From Mytilus edulis (Eukaryota; Mollusca; Bivalvia; Mytilida; Mytilidae), in contig NC_092354.1 in the NCBI RefSeq assembly GCF_963676685.1, positions 18,606,746 through 18,670,745 of the forward strand: DNA of 64,000 nt, read 5' to 3'. Under the pieces are notes generated by a model. It saw only the letters and a program-made list of their open reading frames with translations. It was not told the DNA's origin and searched no databases. This document shows positions 44,876 to 56,100 of this stretch, one piece after another (position 1 is the stretch's first letter; each line of letters opens with the position of its first letter). Position numbers and translations under genes: made by a program.

Positions 44876-45033
44876 AAGTATCTCTTAAATGTAAAAAGAT
44901 ATATACTGGACAAGAATGAAATTTAACATTACAACAAAAAGTACACAGATGAAAAGGCATACCACACTGCAAAAGAAATTGTAATAAAAAAACTGATCTT
45001 GTTAATCAAAACTTTTCCTGATCATGCATGCAA

Positions 45034-45422
45034 TATTTGCCACTGGACATTAAGCCAGAAGAAATCCTCATAGTTATTATTTTTATTTTCTAAAAAGTCT
45101 TCCGGAGAGATGAAATTGCTAAAAAATGAAATGTTTGTCACTGGACATAAAGCAATCCAAAAGTCCCATAGTTATTAAAATTTGTGAAATAGCCTTCCGG
45201 AGAAATGAAATTGCTGAGAATTTAAATGTTTGCAACAGGACATAAAGCAATCAAAAATCCCCATAGTTATTGTTTTTATTTTTTCACAGCCTTCTGGATA
45301 GATGAAATTGCTGAAAATTGAAATGTATGCCACTGGATATCAAACAATGAAAAATCATCATAGTTATTATTTTTTTTTTAAATAGCCTTCTGGAGAGATG
45401 AAGATATTGAAAATTGATTATG
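45034..45422 (+). repeat. Tandem repeat of the acceptor and start of an exon
   Basis: Four units of about 95 bases (starting near 45034, 45135, 45229 and 45326). Each contains GCCACTGGACAT-like, CATAGTTATTATTTT and (C/A)AGCCTTCTGGAGAGATGAA-like sequence. The last unit runs into the real coding exon at 45386. Each unit therefore copies the intron 3' end, the splice acceptor and the first coding bases. The third unit keeps a good acceptor (CACAG, ending at about 45288). Confidence 0.85.
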
Positions 45423-45804
45423 ACTTGGATAAGAAACAAACGAGTAGGACCCCCTCAACTGTCTTCAGCTGGACCCAAGTCAATAATACATCAGTAGAAC
45501 AGACCTTGTCAGAAGCGGAAGAAATAACCATACTAAGGGAAAACACGTATGAATTTAAATGGAACAGAGGAACAAAAGTACCAGGTAAAATTTCGTAAAT
45601 GATTTATTTGATCATTAACTTAATTCAATCTTTAAGATTTATTAACACTATTTTCCTCTTATCATTTTCTATCAATAGCACACCAATATCCTTAATATTT
45701 TTTTAGTCTCTATATTATTAATTTTTGTCCATGATTTCTAAATTTGTAAACCCAATCCATTCCTTCATATATGAATTGGTAAGTTTAGTTGTCATTGAGA
45801 TCGG

Positions 45805-46015
45805 CATTTCTTGTGTACAATTTGGAAATTAGTATGGCCTTCATTATCACTGAACTACTATATATTTGTTTAGGAGCCAACTGAAGGACGCCTCCGGGTG
45901 CGGGAATTTCTCGCTACATTGAAGACCTGTTGGTGACCATCTGCTGTTGTTTTTTCTCTGTGGTCGGGTTGTTGTCTCTTTGACCAATTCCCCATTTCCA
46001 TTCTCAATTTTATAG
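45805..46015 (+). repeat. Interspersed repeat family R2
   Basis: Close match to 40295 with the same internal words and orientation. Located between the two aerolysin-domain exons of copy 1. Confidence 0.8.
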
Positions 46016-46194
46016 GTATACCCCTTTATTTCTGCAATATATAGGAACATACTCTTTGTTCGCTCTGGTTATACATTTACCCATGTGAAATTAGTTCAGA
46101 TCCTCAAATAACACATTTAAAATTACCCTTCCAACTTCGTCCTGCAATGACAATGTTATCTGCTAGTGTAAATGTTTGCTCATTAGCTAAACAA

Positions 46195-46365
46195 TTAATT
46201 CCATTATCATTGAACTAGTATATATATTTTTAAGGGACAAGCTGAAGGACTCCACCGGGTGCGTAAGTTTCTCGCTACATTGAAGACCCATTGGTGGCCT
46301 TCTGCTGCTGTCTGCTCTATGGTCGGGTTGTTGTCTCCTAGACACATTCCACATTTCCTTTCCCA
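46195..46365 (+). repeat. Interspersed repeat family R2, shorter copy
   Basis: Contains AAGCTGAAGGACTCCACCGG, TTTCTCGCTACATTGAAGACC and ATGGTCGGGTTGTTGTC. It begins later than the other copies, and only about 180 bases separate it from the copy before it. Confidence 0.75.
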
Positions 46366-46832
46366 ATCAAAAAATATTTAAAATGTCACAATATCTCATT
46401 ACAGCAACAATGACAGCTAATGTTGGTATTCCGTTAATTGGTAAAAAAGAAGTCAGTGTTAGTCCTGATATGTCTGTTAGTGTTGGGAGTGCTCTAGGAA
46501 CAAAGACAACAAAACGTGAAAAATGGGTTGCAAAGTATCCATCTAAGATTCCATCATATTCAACGTATGTATAATATAATTCAGAAATTATAGTGAGTTT
46601 TTTTTATTAATGAGAATAATATGATTATGTGAATTAAAAACTAACATCGTGATATTTGATATATTTTCATAGATGCAGATTTTCCTGAAACTGAAATGAT
46701 TAAGCTTGCATTGTTGTTCATTTGTTAAAAATCACAATAATTTTAAATCATTTTTCACTTTACTAAATAAAAAGATCTGAACACATCAGCACAGTTATGA
46801 ACATAAACAGTGCCAGTATATACTATACTTTC

Positions 46833-47045
46833 TCTGCCCCACCTACGATAGTAAAGAGGCATTATGTTTTCTGGTCTGTGCGTCTCTTCGTCCGTTTATG
46901 TTAAAGTTTTTGGTAGTTTTTTATGAAGTTGAAGTCCATCAACTTGAACTTGAAACGTAAAACACATGTTGCCTATCATAATATGATCTGAACATTGACA
47001 AGATAGTGCGGATGGGGCATCCGTGCAACGTGGACACATTCTTGT
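46833..47045 (+). repeat. Interspersed repeat family R3
   Basis: Starts GCCCCACCTACGATAGTA and ends GTGGACACATTCTTGTTTA. Shares TGAAGTTGAAGTCCA and TCTGGTCTGTGCGTC with copies at 54819 (minus) and 56581. This copy lacks the long CGAACGAACGGACG tract. Confidence 0.75.
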
Positions 47046-47374
47046 TTATTTAGATATTGTTTAATACGGTATCATAGACTGTTTCTGACTTGAATAATGA
47101 TGGCAAAAATTAACACTGATATTCCAAAATAAGCATATAATAGTGACTATTCTATGCTTATTTTGGAATAATGAGAAAAACTATAAACCGAAAGTCCCTA
47201 AGCTAAAAGCACAATCGATATCTAAAACACAAAATACAAATGGTTTACAGTTGTGATATTCCTGACTTGCTACATGCATTTTCTTAAGTAGAAAATGCTG
47301 GATTAACCCTGATATTAAAGCTATATAAACCTCTCACCTAAACGGTCTTTTTTTTTGGCGTATTTATACTTTAT

Positions 47375-47460
47375 TTATTCGAGCGTCACTGATGAGTCTT
47401 TTGTAGTCTGGCGTACGGAATTATAATCATTGTATCTATGATAAGTTTATTTATCATATT
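47375..47460 (+). repeat. Interspersed repeat family R4, partial
   Basis: Contains CGAGCGTCACTGATGAGTC, TTTTGTAG, TCTGGCGTACGG and ATCTATGATAAGTTTA. An internal piece (ACGAAACGCGCG) is missing compared with 48885 and 59090. Confidence 0.65.
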
Positions 47461-47790
47461 TATCAATCCTCCTTTTTAAGTGTCGTCATAGCGGCTGAAA
47501 AATAAACAACATTGGTTTCCCCCCACATCGTAGCAAAACTGGAACATTACAACAATTATTTCAGATTTATGCATCACTGTTTACAAATATTTACAAATAT
47601 TTTGTTAAAGTGTATCATATATAGTAATATTAACCCAGTTACATACCCGTGAAGAAATGATTTATTCTTTTAACACAGATCCGGTATCATCACCAAGCTA
47701 TTTGTATATCATTACTACAAACGGTTGCTCTTTCAAGTGCAATGTTTATTTTTCCGTTGCTGTAGCGTTTCTCTTTAATAAACATGATAA

Positions 47791-47844
47791 TATAAAAGGC
47801 AGTAGAGCTGTTAAAAAGGTGTAGTTAATCTATCGAAAACCCAT
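47791..47844 (+). promoter_or_regulatory. Candidate promoter and 5' UTR exon of copy 2
   Basis: TATAAAAGGC at 47791 is a strong TATA box. About 25-30 bases later a short exon could run to CCCAT, followed at 47845 by the consensus donor GTAAGT. The exon carrying the start codon of copy 2 (50144) has its own acceptor (TTTTTAG) only 11 bases before the ATG, so an upstream non-coding exon is required. This is the best candidate seen. The intron would be 2.3 kb. Confidence 0.5.
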
Positions 47845-48250
47845 GTAAGTACAATAATGTTTTCTTCAAAATATGTTGTTTTAGTCTGAACGGATCATGT
47901 TAGTTAGTATGTACAAATTATCGAAGTTTAGTTTAATTTATGTGCCATTGTCAAAAATTCTCATGAGCCATATCTCCATTAAAAATCGAAAAGCGAACAG
48001 AAAAGGAAAAATAATAAATGCAAACTCAAGCGACATCTAATTTGTTTTTGTAGTGCTGATTGCAAATTTTTTCAAAAAAAATTAAAATAGCAGGTTTCTC
48101 TTTTTAATTGATATAAAAAGTAAACATCAGGTTACCTAAAAAAAAAAGAAGGAAACACTTGAACTCCAAAAGATTCGAGATCGGCAGGATAAGCGTCTGC
48201 TGCTTAACATACTAGTACTAGCCCATCTGCATTTTATTCAAAATATAGCA

Positions 48251-48600
48251 ATCGGAGAGCCGTGGTGTAGGGTAGTGTATCGGACTACTAACACAAAGGT
48301 TCCTGGTTCGATTCCCGTTCCGGGATGAAAATTTCAGGGACTGAATTTTCGACTCTCCCTTGACACCATCTGCGAGTATGGTCTTGGGAAACGATGATAG
48401 TCCGTCGGAAGGGAACGATAAATAGCGGACCCGTGTTAAGAGAGAGCCCTATCTCTTGTACGTTAAAGACACTTGTAGATTTCGAAAAAGAGCATGCTAA
48501 TGCGACTACAAGGCAGCACTCGCACCTGCAAAGTGGAAAGGGATAAATATAAGTTGCAAAACTTGTTTCCCAATCCACTATTCCCAATCCTTTTAAAAAA
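48251..48600 (+). mobile_element. tRNA-headed SINE, near full length
   Basis: The head 48254-48330 has GTGGTGTAGGGTAGTG (A box) and GGTTCCTGGTTCGATTCCC (B box), with a cloverleaf-like CCGTTCCGGGATG following. The body includes CTCTCCCTTGACACC and AGTCCGTCGGAAGGG. The tail ends CCCAATCCTTTT followed by A-rich bases. The 99-codon minus-strand frame across it is a shadow. Not counted as a tRNA gene because the body continues with SINE sequence. Confidence 0.8.
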
Positions 48601-48884
48601 ATATGTTTGAACTAAACAATCGGGAAAGGGACGCAATAGGTTAAATTACAGTTCATATACATATTTAGTATGCAAAGTTATTAGTAAAGGCAACATAAGT
48701 ATACCGCTGTTCAAGACTCGTAAATCGATGAACAAAAAACGCACTCGTATAGTATCGGCCAGCCAATTTGCGATAATGACCGTTTAACCTAATAGTGTCG
48801 CTTTCAGTTATAACACGTCTAAGATTGAAACTAAATATCTAAGGAATGATACATGTCATCAATATAGGAGGTGTTTGTTTTATT

Positions 48885-48970
48885 TAGAGCATCACTGATG
48901 AGTCTTTTGTAGACGAAACGCACGTCTGGCGTAAATACAAAATTTTATCCTGGTATCTATGATTAGTTTA
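48885..48970 (+). repeat. Interspersed repeat family R4
   Basis: AGAGCATCACTGATGAGTC, TTTTGTAGACGAAACGCACG, TCTGGCGTAAATACAAAATT, then ATCTATGATTAGTTTA. Copies at 47375 and 59090. Confidence 0.8.
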
Positions 48971-50143
48971 TTGACCCCATATTATGTTATAAGGATTATT
49001 CGAGTATGAGAAACTACGGTGAAAACAAAATGTTAGATTTAGTAGGCACACCATACAAGCGGCACTTTAGGAATCAAAATCTTATTTTAAATGAATAAAA
49101 AAAAGTAGAATAGCAATAATAAATAACTCCAAGGAAAATTCAAAACGGCAAATTAATTAACAAATGCCTCAATCAAAGCCTCAAACACGCCAAACGAATG
49201 AAAAACAACTGTCATATTCCTGACTTAGCACACAGGTATTTACCCATGTAGAAAACGGCGAACCAAAAATTTGCCCAAAATATATGTTGTCAGTTTTATC
49301 TTAAACAGACAACATTATAGCAAACTACTTTCGAGTAGAGATGAACAAATAATATTAGAAAACTCTTTTCTAATTAATATGTAGGTAATGAAAACATATG
49401 TAAAGTAGTTTTTATTTCTTTCCCACATGTCAATGATTTTATCTGTTTTTAAATGTTAACTTTATAACATTTAAGTTATTATTTTCTGACATAATTTACT
49501 GAATCGATATGTTAATATATGTTGCTATACAAATATGTGATGATAATTTTCTATATCAAAAAGTATATGCACAATCATATTTTAAATGCCAACCTTAAAT
49601 ATATATATAACCAGCCAGATCATGATATTCATCCTAGCATATAAAACCATGACAAAAATTTGTCGGGGTATTTATACAAATAATAAAATATTTTTCGTGT
49701 AGTACTGATGCCATGTCAACGGAAGCTGTCCTAGGACAACGGAAGTTAGGACTGTCCTAAGACAGTTTTGTTGTACATCATAATACATGTCTCACACACG
49801 TACCATCCTTAATATGGTCATAAGACCTATATTTGGACATATCTTATGATTTTCATTCCCTGGCTGGTTATTTGGAAAAGGAATCTGTAATTAATCCTCT
49901 CTTATAACAATCAGCTGATTGACAGACACGATGGCACTTAAAATTTAATAATTATATTTGTTTGAATTGTTTTACGCCCATCTGTACGATAAACTTTAGA
50001 TCTTATTTTACTCTTTGATTACTTATTTATATACTTACTACTTTTATTTTAAAAGACGTCATTGTTCTAAACTTATTTTGATCGTTTCATTTTTCAGCAT
50101 ATACTTATTGGTTCCTAAGCTTCGCAATTGTTTATCTTTTTAG

Positions 50144-53100
50144 ACGCTGTAAAAATGGAACCAAAGGTAAAATATTTATATACAGTTAAACCTGGCTAAA
50201 CCGAATCCTGCATAAACCGAAAACCTGTATTAACCAAACATGTTCTAAAGCACCGTCATATCAAATTATATGCTCTGAGAACCTGGTGAAATCGAACATC
50301 GACCAAAACCGAACAAAATATTCAGTCCCGAAAAGGTTCGGTTAAAACAAGTTTCACTGTCTTTAACATAACATGCATTCTCAGGGGCGTAGCCAGGTAT
50401 TCAGTCAACTGTAGGCACAAATCGGCAGTGGGTCTGGGTCTCAAGGCCCCCAGCAGGTCCAGGGCGGAGCCCCCCCCCCCCCCCCCCCCCCCCGACGGAA
50501 AACGGTTTTCAGCGTTTTAGCTGTAAAATTTTATGTACAAAAATATTAAATTTACTAGTTATTTAATCATGATAATTATAATATACAAGATAAAAAGTTC
50601 GAAGAATTATGAATTATGTACCATAACATCAGACTGGTGAATTAAATAACGCAGTATAATTGGAAATATAAAAAAAATATGTACAATATGCATTGCCCAG
50701 CGTAGATCAGCGTATGGACTATCCCTTTAATTAAGCAGTACACCCTGTTTGGTATTATCATATCTAATTCCGTTCTGATTGATATATACTTTAAACTTAA
50801 TTTATAGTACATATTGACGATCCTTCATTAAAAAATAGGCACGTGAACACTGATCTTACTATATACAATAAAACTATCCTTTTGGCTAGACATCAACCAT
50901 CAATCTTTTGAATCTTAAACCTTCACTCAAGCCACACAAACACATACACACAAAGTCGATGCCTAACAAACTTCAAGAAATTCGTATTTCTTTATATCCT
51001 CTACTGTAAAATCCCTACCTGCTTAGGAGTTTAAAATAATTGTGGGCTGGCCATTACACGCAGATCTGAGACTAAGAGTACTCAAAATTACTGGAAGCCA
51101 GTTGATTGATTGATTTTTAAACATCTAGTGTCAAATATCTATGCAAGTTCAGGACAAAAAAACAATTTTACAATAACTACAACTTGGAGCTAGGACCTGT
51201 AATAGGTGTCGTTCAGGACGAAGGTCTGGAAATAAAAAATGCCATGCATTGAAAAATGAGGGATTATTGGATAGGCACCGAATTTTGCTATTCAGTAGAC
51301 CAACTACGAACTCCTCAAAGAGTTGCATTCTCTCTACAACTAGGCATCGGATTTAATGTCCCTATTCTGACTAGACCTAATTGCGTATTTATACATCCTG
51401 CACAGCCAAACGGACGACCAACATTGGCAAGTCGGGTGAAGACATAGTGGAAAGCTAGTTGAAAACTAACAGCAAATAATTAAAAACTTCATGTGTCTAA
51501 GTTGAGGTTCATTCAGGTTTTTATTGATAGTGAAATGATCTAAACCAAAGCTCTAGTTTATAGTTTCTATATAAGGTAAAATAGTAAAAACATTCAATTC
51601 TATTCAATATTCCATTCACTAAGGACGAGAGACTAGTGTACACATGACATTCGATAATTAAAGAGTTTTAACAATTTCACTGGCTTTCTTCTGCAGATAA
51701 TGTTGTTTATTATTTTTTTTAGTAAAAAAAAATATTTGTGAAAAATTATGTGTAGGCACGTGCCTAAAGTGCCTAACGGCAGCTACGCCCCTGATTCTGA
51801 CATTGGACTCGGACTTTTCTTAAACTGAATTTACTGTGCGTATTGTTGTGCGTTTGTTTTTTCTACATAGGCTAGAGGTATAGGGGGAGGGTTGAGATGT
51901 CAAAAAAAACGTTTAATCCCGCCGCATTTTTGTGCCTGTCCCAAGTCAGGAACATCTGGCATTTGTGAGTCTTGTATGATTTTTAATTTTAGTTTCTTGT
52001 GTAAAATTCGGAGCTTAGTATGACCTTAACTAATAATTATATTTGTTTAGGGGTCAGCTGAATGACACCTACGGGTGTGGAAGTTTCTCGTTGCATTTAA
52101 GACCCATTGATGGCCTTCGGCTGTTGTCTGCTCTATGGTCGAGTTGTTGTCTCTTTTACATATTCCCCATGTCCATTCTCAATTTTATTCTGCATGCTGT
52201 GATGGACATATAAATGAATAGCATTGCTTGTGTTAAAGATTTTTTTTTTTTCAAATTGAAATGATTTTGCATTGTGTTTAACTATTAGTATGCATGATTC
52301 CAATATATAACTGTTGGAGGAAATTTTTAGTTAACGCTCTATTGTTGTCTTTGAACTCATTGTAGATAACTCTTTATCAACACAAGAAATTTGGAGGACG
52401 AAGCAAAGAATTTACCAAATCCTGTCCAGATTTGCTTGATGCAGGCTTCGATGATATGACGTCAAGTGTTAAATGCGAAAGAGGGGTGTATGTTAAACTA
52501 TCAAACTATTATTAGAATCATACACACACACATACATATATTTAGAATGTATAGACGCGAATTGTATTAGAAAAATTAAATCAATCAGAGAATAATTGAA
52601 ATTATTTTCAAATACAAATTTTATTTTTCAGTTGCATTACAATTATTTGAAACACTAAAATACAAATAAATCAGATATTTCTTATAAACAAAACTTATTT
52701 TTTCAATGGAACTATATATATATAATATATTGACAAACCTTTTTTTCTTTCTTGTATATGCCCTAGTACTTGTAGCAAAGAGATAAAAATACATAGAAAA
52801 AACTGATGTGGGTATTCCACTTATATATACAATTTCGTTTAAGGTGGTACCTAACACTACAGGGAGATAACTCTGTAAAATCAGCTAAACGTTTTAATTA
52901 CGTCGTGTTGTTAATGGAATATTAAGCTTCTCAATGATCAAAATCAGTGTTTGTCAAATTGCTATATAACCAGTGTAATTTTTCTGACAAAATGGTTGGT
53001 TCAATTTTATTGAAATTTTTATATTTTTGTCAAAGGGTCAAAGTCAACGCTTTGTCAAAATTTTATGAAAATTAAACGAGCCAAATTCATTTTTAATAGT

Positions 53101-56100
53101 GAAAGTGTTGGGTACCGCCTCAATCTTCTGTTTTATTTTAAATGTTAAAGGTGGATACTGTATCAATTTAAGAACTATAAAGGACGTATATGTGTTATAG
53201 AAGAAGGGGAAGTTTACGACAAGTTCACAAAGTATTTCCAAGACAGAGCGTCATCTTTAAAATTGCTAGATGACTACGTATGTATACTAAGTACTTTACA
53301 CAACCAAAACGCACTGTTGTAAACAAAACTTATTATACAATAAATAAAATATCAAACAAAGTTCAGATTATCATATCAACGACTGATTACCAAGCACTTC
53401 ACGGGTGCCACATGTGACGCAGGATCTGCCTAACTTTCTGGAGCAACAGAGATCAGTCTTGTGTTCTGTTGGCCTTTTTTATTTTAGCAATTGTGTTGTA
53501 ATAAATATGGAGTTGTGATATGATTGCTGCAGTAAGATAACCCTCCACTAGAGACCAAATAAAAGAAAAATAAACAACTATAGGTACCACAAATGTACAT
53601 AAAAAGAATACAGAAAAATAGGCAAAAACATAAAGAATAGAGAATAATAGGATGCTGAATTATAAGTCATAGATTGATGGGCAAAATTAACCCTCATATA
53701 AGATATGTGATTGCAGATTTATTTTTAGAATTTCACCGAAGAGCCAGAGTGTACAGTTTATGCTGATACTTTTAACGGGCGGTCTCTGACATTCAGTGAT
53801 GATGTAGAGAACCTTAAATGGTACAAATTTGATAACAAAATGTCATCAATTGAGGTGAAAAGTGGCGCGTAAGTATCTGTTCTGCTCGTAGAAATTGATA
53901 CATCCCGCAAATGTGTTTTTGTGTCATGGTCTTTTTTTGTTAACATAAGTTTTGTTGTTCATAGGGATTAAGATTATATCACAACGCTGACTGCTGTACC
54001 ATAATTTTTGAAATTTCATTTATTATATGTCTATTTGTTTTATTCACACATTTTTATAAGGTTAATGGAATTATAAACGACTGTCATACACGTGGGATGT
54101 TTAGCTTGCTTTTGACCAGGAAAAATCATTCTACTTAATGAAATGCATGTACCATGGTCAGGAGTATGACAGTTGATTCCTATTCGTTTGATGTGTTTGA
54201 GCTTATGATTTTATCTAAGTATTGCTCTGATAATAACTTATTTTGACAATTGCCTAATATAAAATATTAGTCGCTTAATATTTTGAATTTGTTTTATAAA
54301 CTACTTGATATCTACTATGATATAATATTGGATAAGAATAAACGTGTCGTATATGAAGTTATTCTCTTCATCGAAGTGTGAATTTTATTTGCATAACCTC
54401 TTGGAGAATTGTACGTATATAAACTTGAATGCCTGTGTACATAAATGTAAGGAAATATGTAGATCTTATATTTTCAAATTGTGATTGGCATCCTATAATG
54501 GTAAACAATATGAGTTAGGGAAAATGATGACATTTTGATTAGTGGTTAGTGTCTGGTGAAATTTAACAAGGAAAATAATGCTTGATAAAGTTGTTGGAAT
54601 CGAACATCTATAAAAAAAAAAAAAAAAAAAAAAAAAGAAGATGTGGTATGATTGCCAATGAGACAACTCTCCACAAGAGACAAAAATGACACAGAAATTA
54701 ACAACTATAGGTCATCATACGGCCTTCGACAATGAGCAAGGCCCATACCGCATAGTCAGCTTTAAAAGGCCCCGAAAACAATTCAAACGAGAAAACTAAC
54801 GGCTTTATTTATAAAAAAAACAAGAATGTGTCCAAAGTACACGGATGCCCCACTCCCACTATCATTTTCCATGTTCAATTGACCGTGAAATTGGATAAAA
54901 ATATAATTAGGCATTAAAATTAGAAAGATAATATCATAGGGAACATTTGTACTAAGTTTCAAGTTGATTGGACTTCAACTTCATCAAAAACTACCTTGAC
55001 CAAAAACTTTAACCTGAAGCGGGACAGACGGACGAACGAACGAACAGACGAACGAACGAACAGACGGACGGACGAACGAACGGACGCACAGACCAGAAAA
55101 CATAATGCCCCTCTACTATCGTAGGTGGGGCATAAAAATGAAGCTTGCATTCACCATCATCAGAAACGATACAAAGATTGTAAGGGACGACATCAAAAGT
55201 TCAATGAAGGATAAAAAACTTAATTCACATAGTTTTTTCACTGATCCCCCCACCCCCTCTTAACTTAATTTGGGGAAAATTGATTGACCCATATAGATAT
55301 ATGTAAAAATCAATGTCGGATAACCAAATCTTGCAGCCGTTCAACCCCCCACCCCCAAACTATTTGAATTAAGTTTTTTATCTTACATTGATCTTTTGAT
55401 GTCGTCCCTAATGTATAGATAATTGTTTTGTTTTTTTGCACTAGATGGGTTGGATATCAACATCCAAACTATGCTGGAGATCAAAGTCTGTTTCTGAAAG
55501 GGAAGTATGTAGCGTCTGATAAACCTAATGATGAAGGTGGGTTTAAGAATGACAGGATTTCATCATTTGGCAAGATAATGTTGGTAAATATCAGATTAGA
55601 TTCGGTTTTTTTTATCACAAATTCTTAAGTTGATCACTCATTTCTACACCGATTTGTTTTAAAAGCACGAATATTGCAGACAACACATGCAACGACCAAA
55701 CGTAAACATTCGTAAAGACAAACACGAATCGGTACACCTAAAAAATAAATTTTGAGAAACGTGAGCTTAATAAAATGTTTTCCTTCCAACAAAGATCGAG
55801 GTATTGTCGTGACAACAGTTAACAACATAATTTGATTCTTTGTTAACTTCAGCATTACATAGTACACATATAACAACAGAGAATAATTGTTGTGGGACCA
55901 GCTGAAGATCGCCATCGGGTTCTGGAAATTCTTTTGCTACGTTGAAGTCCCATTATTGACATTGGAATGTTTTCAACTCTTTGATCGGGTTATTGTCGTC
56001 TTGACAAGTTTTGTACCTACGTATATTCGGTACTCTCATAACCGTCATTGCTACCTTTATAGAAATCATTTGCAGGTTCAGTCCACCATTTTCTACATAA

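Larger units (their letters stand above)
37568..46564 (+). pseudogene. Beta/gamma-crystallin plus aerolysin-like gene, copy 1, incomplete
   Basis: Homologous exon by exon to copy 2. Coding pieces: 37579-37590 (four codons, then GTAAAA donor), 42802-42923, 43286-43415 (together one beta/gamma-crystallin unit with LYEHISYGGRS and WILYSEKYYQGNIF), a fourth exon that begins at 43953 but loses homology after about 16 bases at a SINE, 45386-45584 (aerolysin-like, TPSTVFSWTQVNN and TYEFKW) and 46405-46564 (NVGIPLIGKKEV and YPSKIPSYST). The second crystallin unit is essentially missing. No counterpart of the last exon of copy 2 was found between 46565 and 50140. Splice signals of the surviving exons look sound, so a shortened product is conceivable, but a relic is more likely. 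Confidence 0.75.

Noticed and set aside
48251..48330. A tRNA gene
   Set aside because: A and B boxes are present but the sequence continues into a SINE body and tail, and a partial copy of the same unit occurs at 43965. The head at 44271 was rejected for the same reason.
51256..51447. A 63-codon frame in the hAT-like element as transposase
   Set aside because: No hAT dimerisation or catalytic motif, and far too short.
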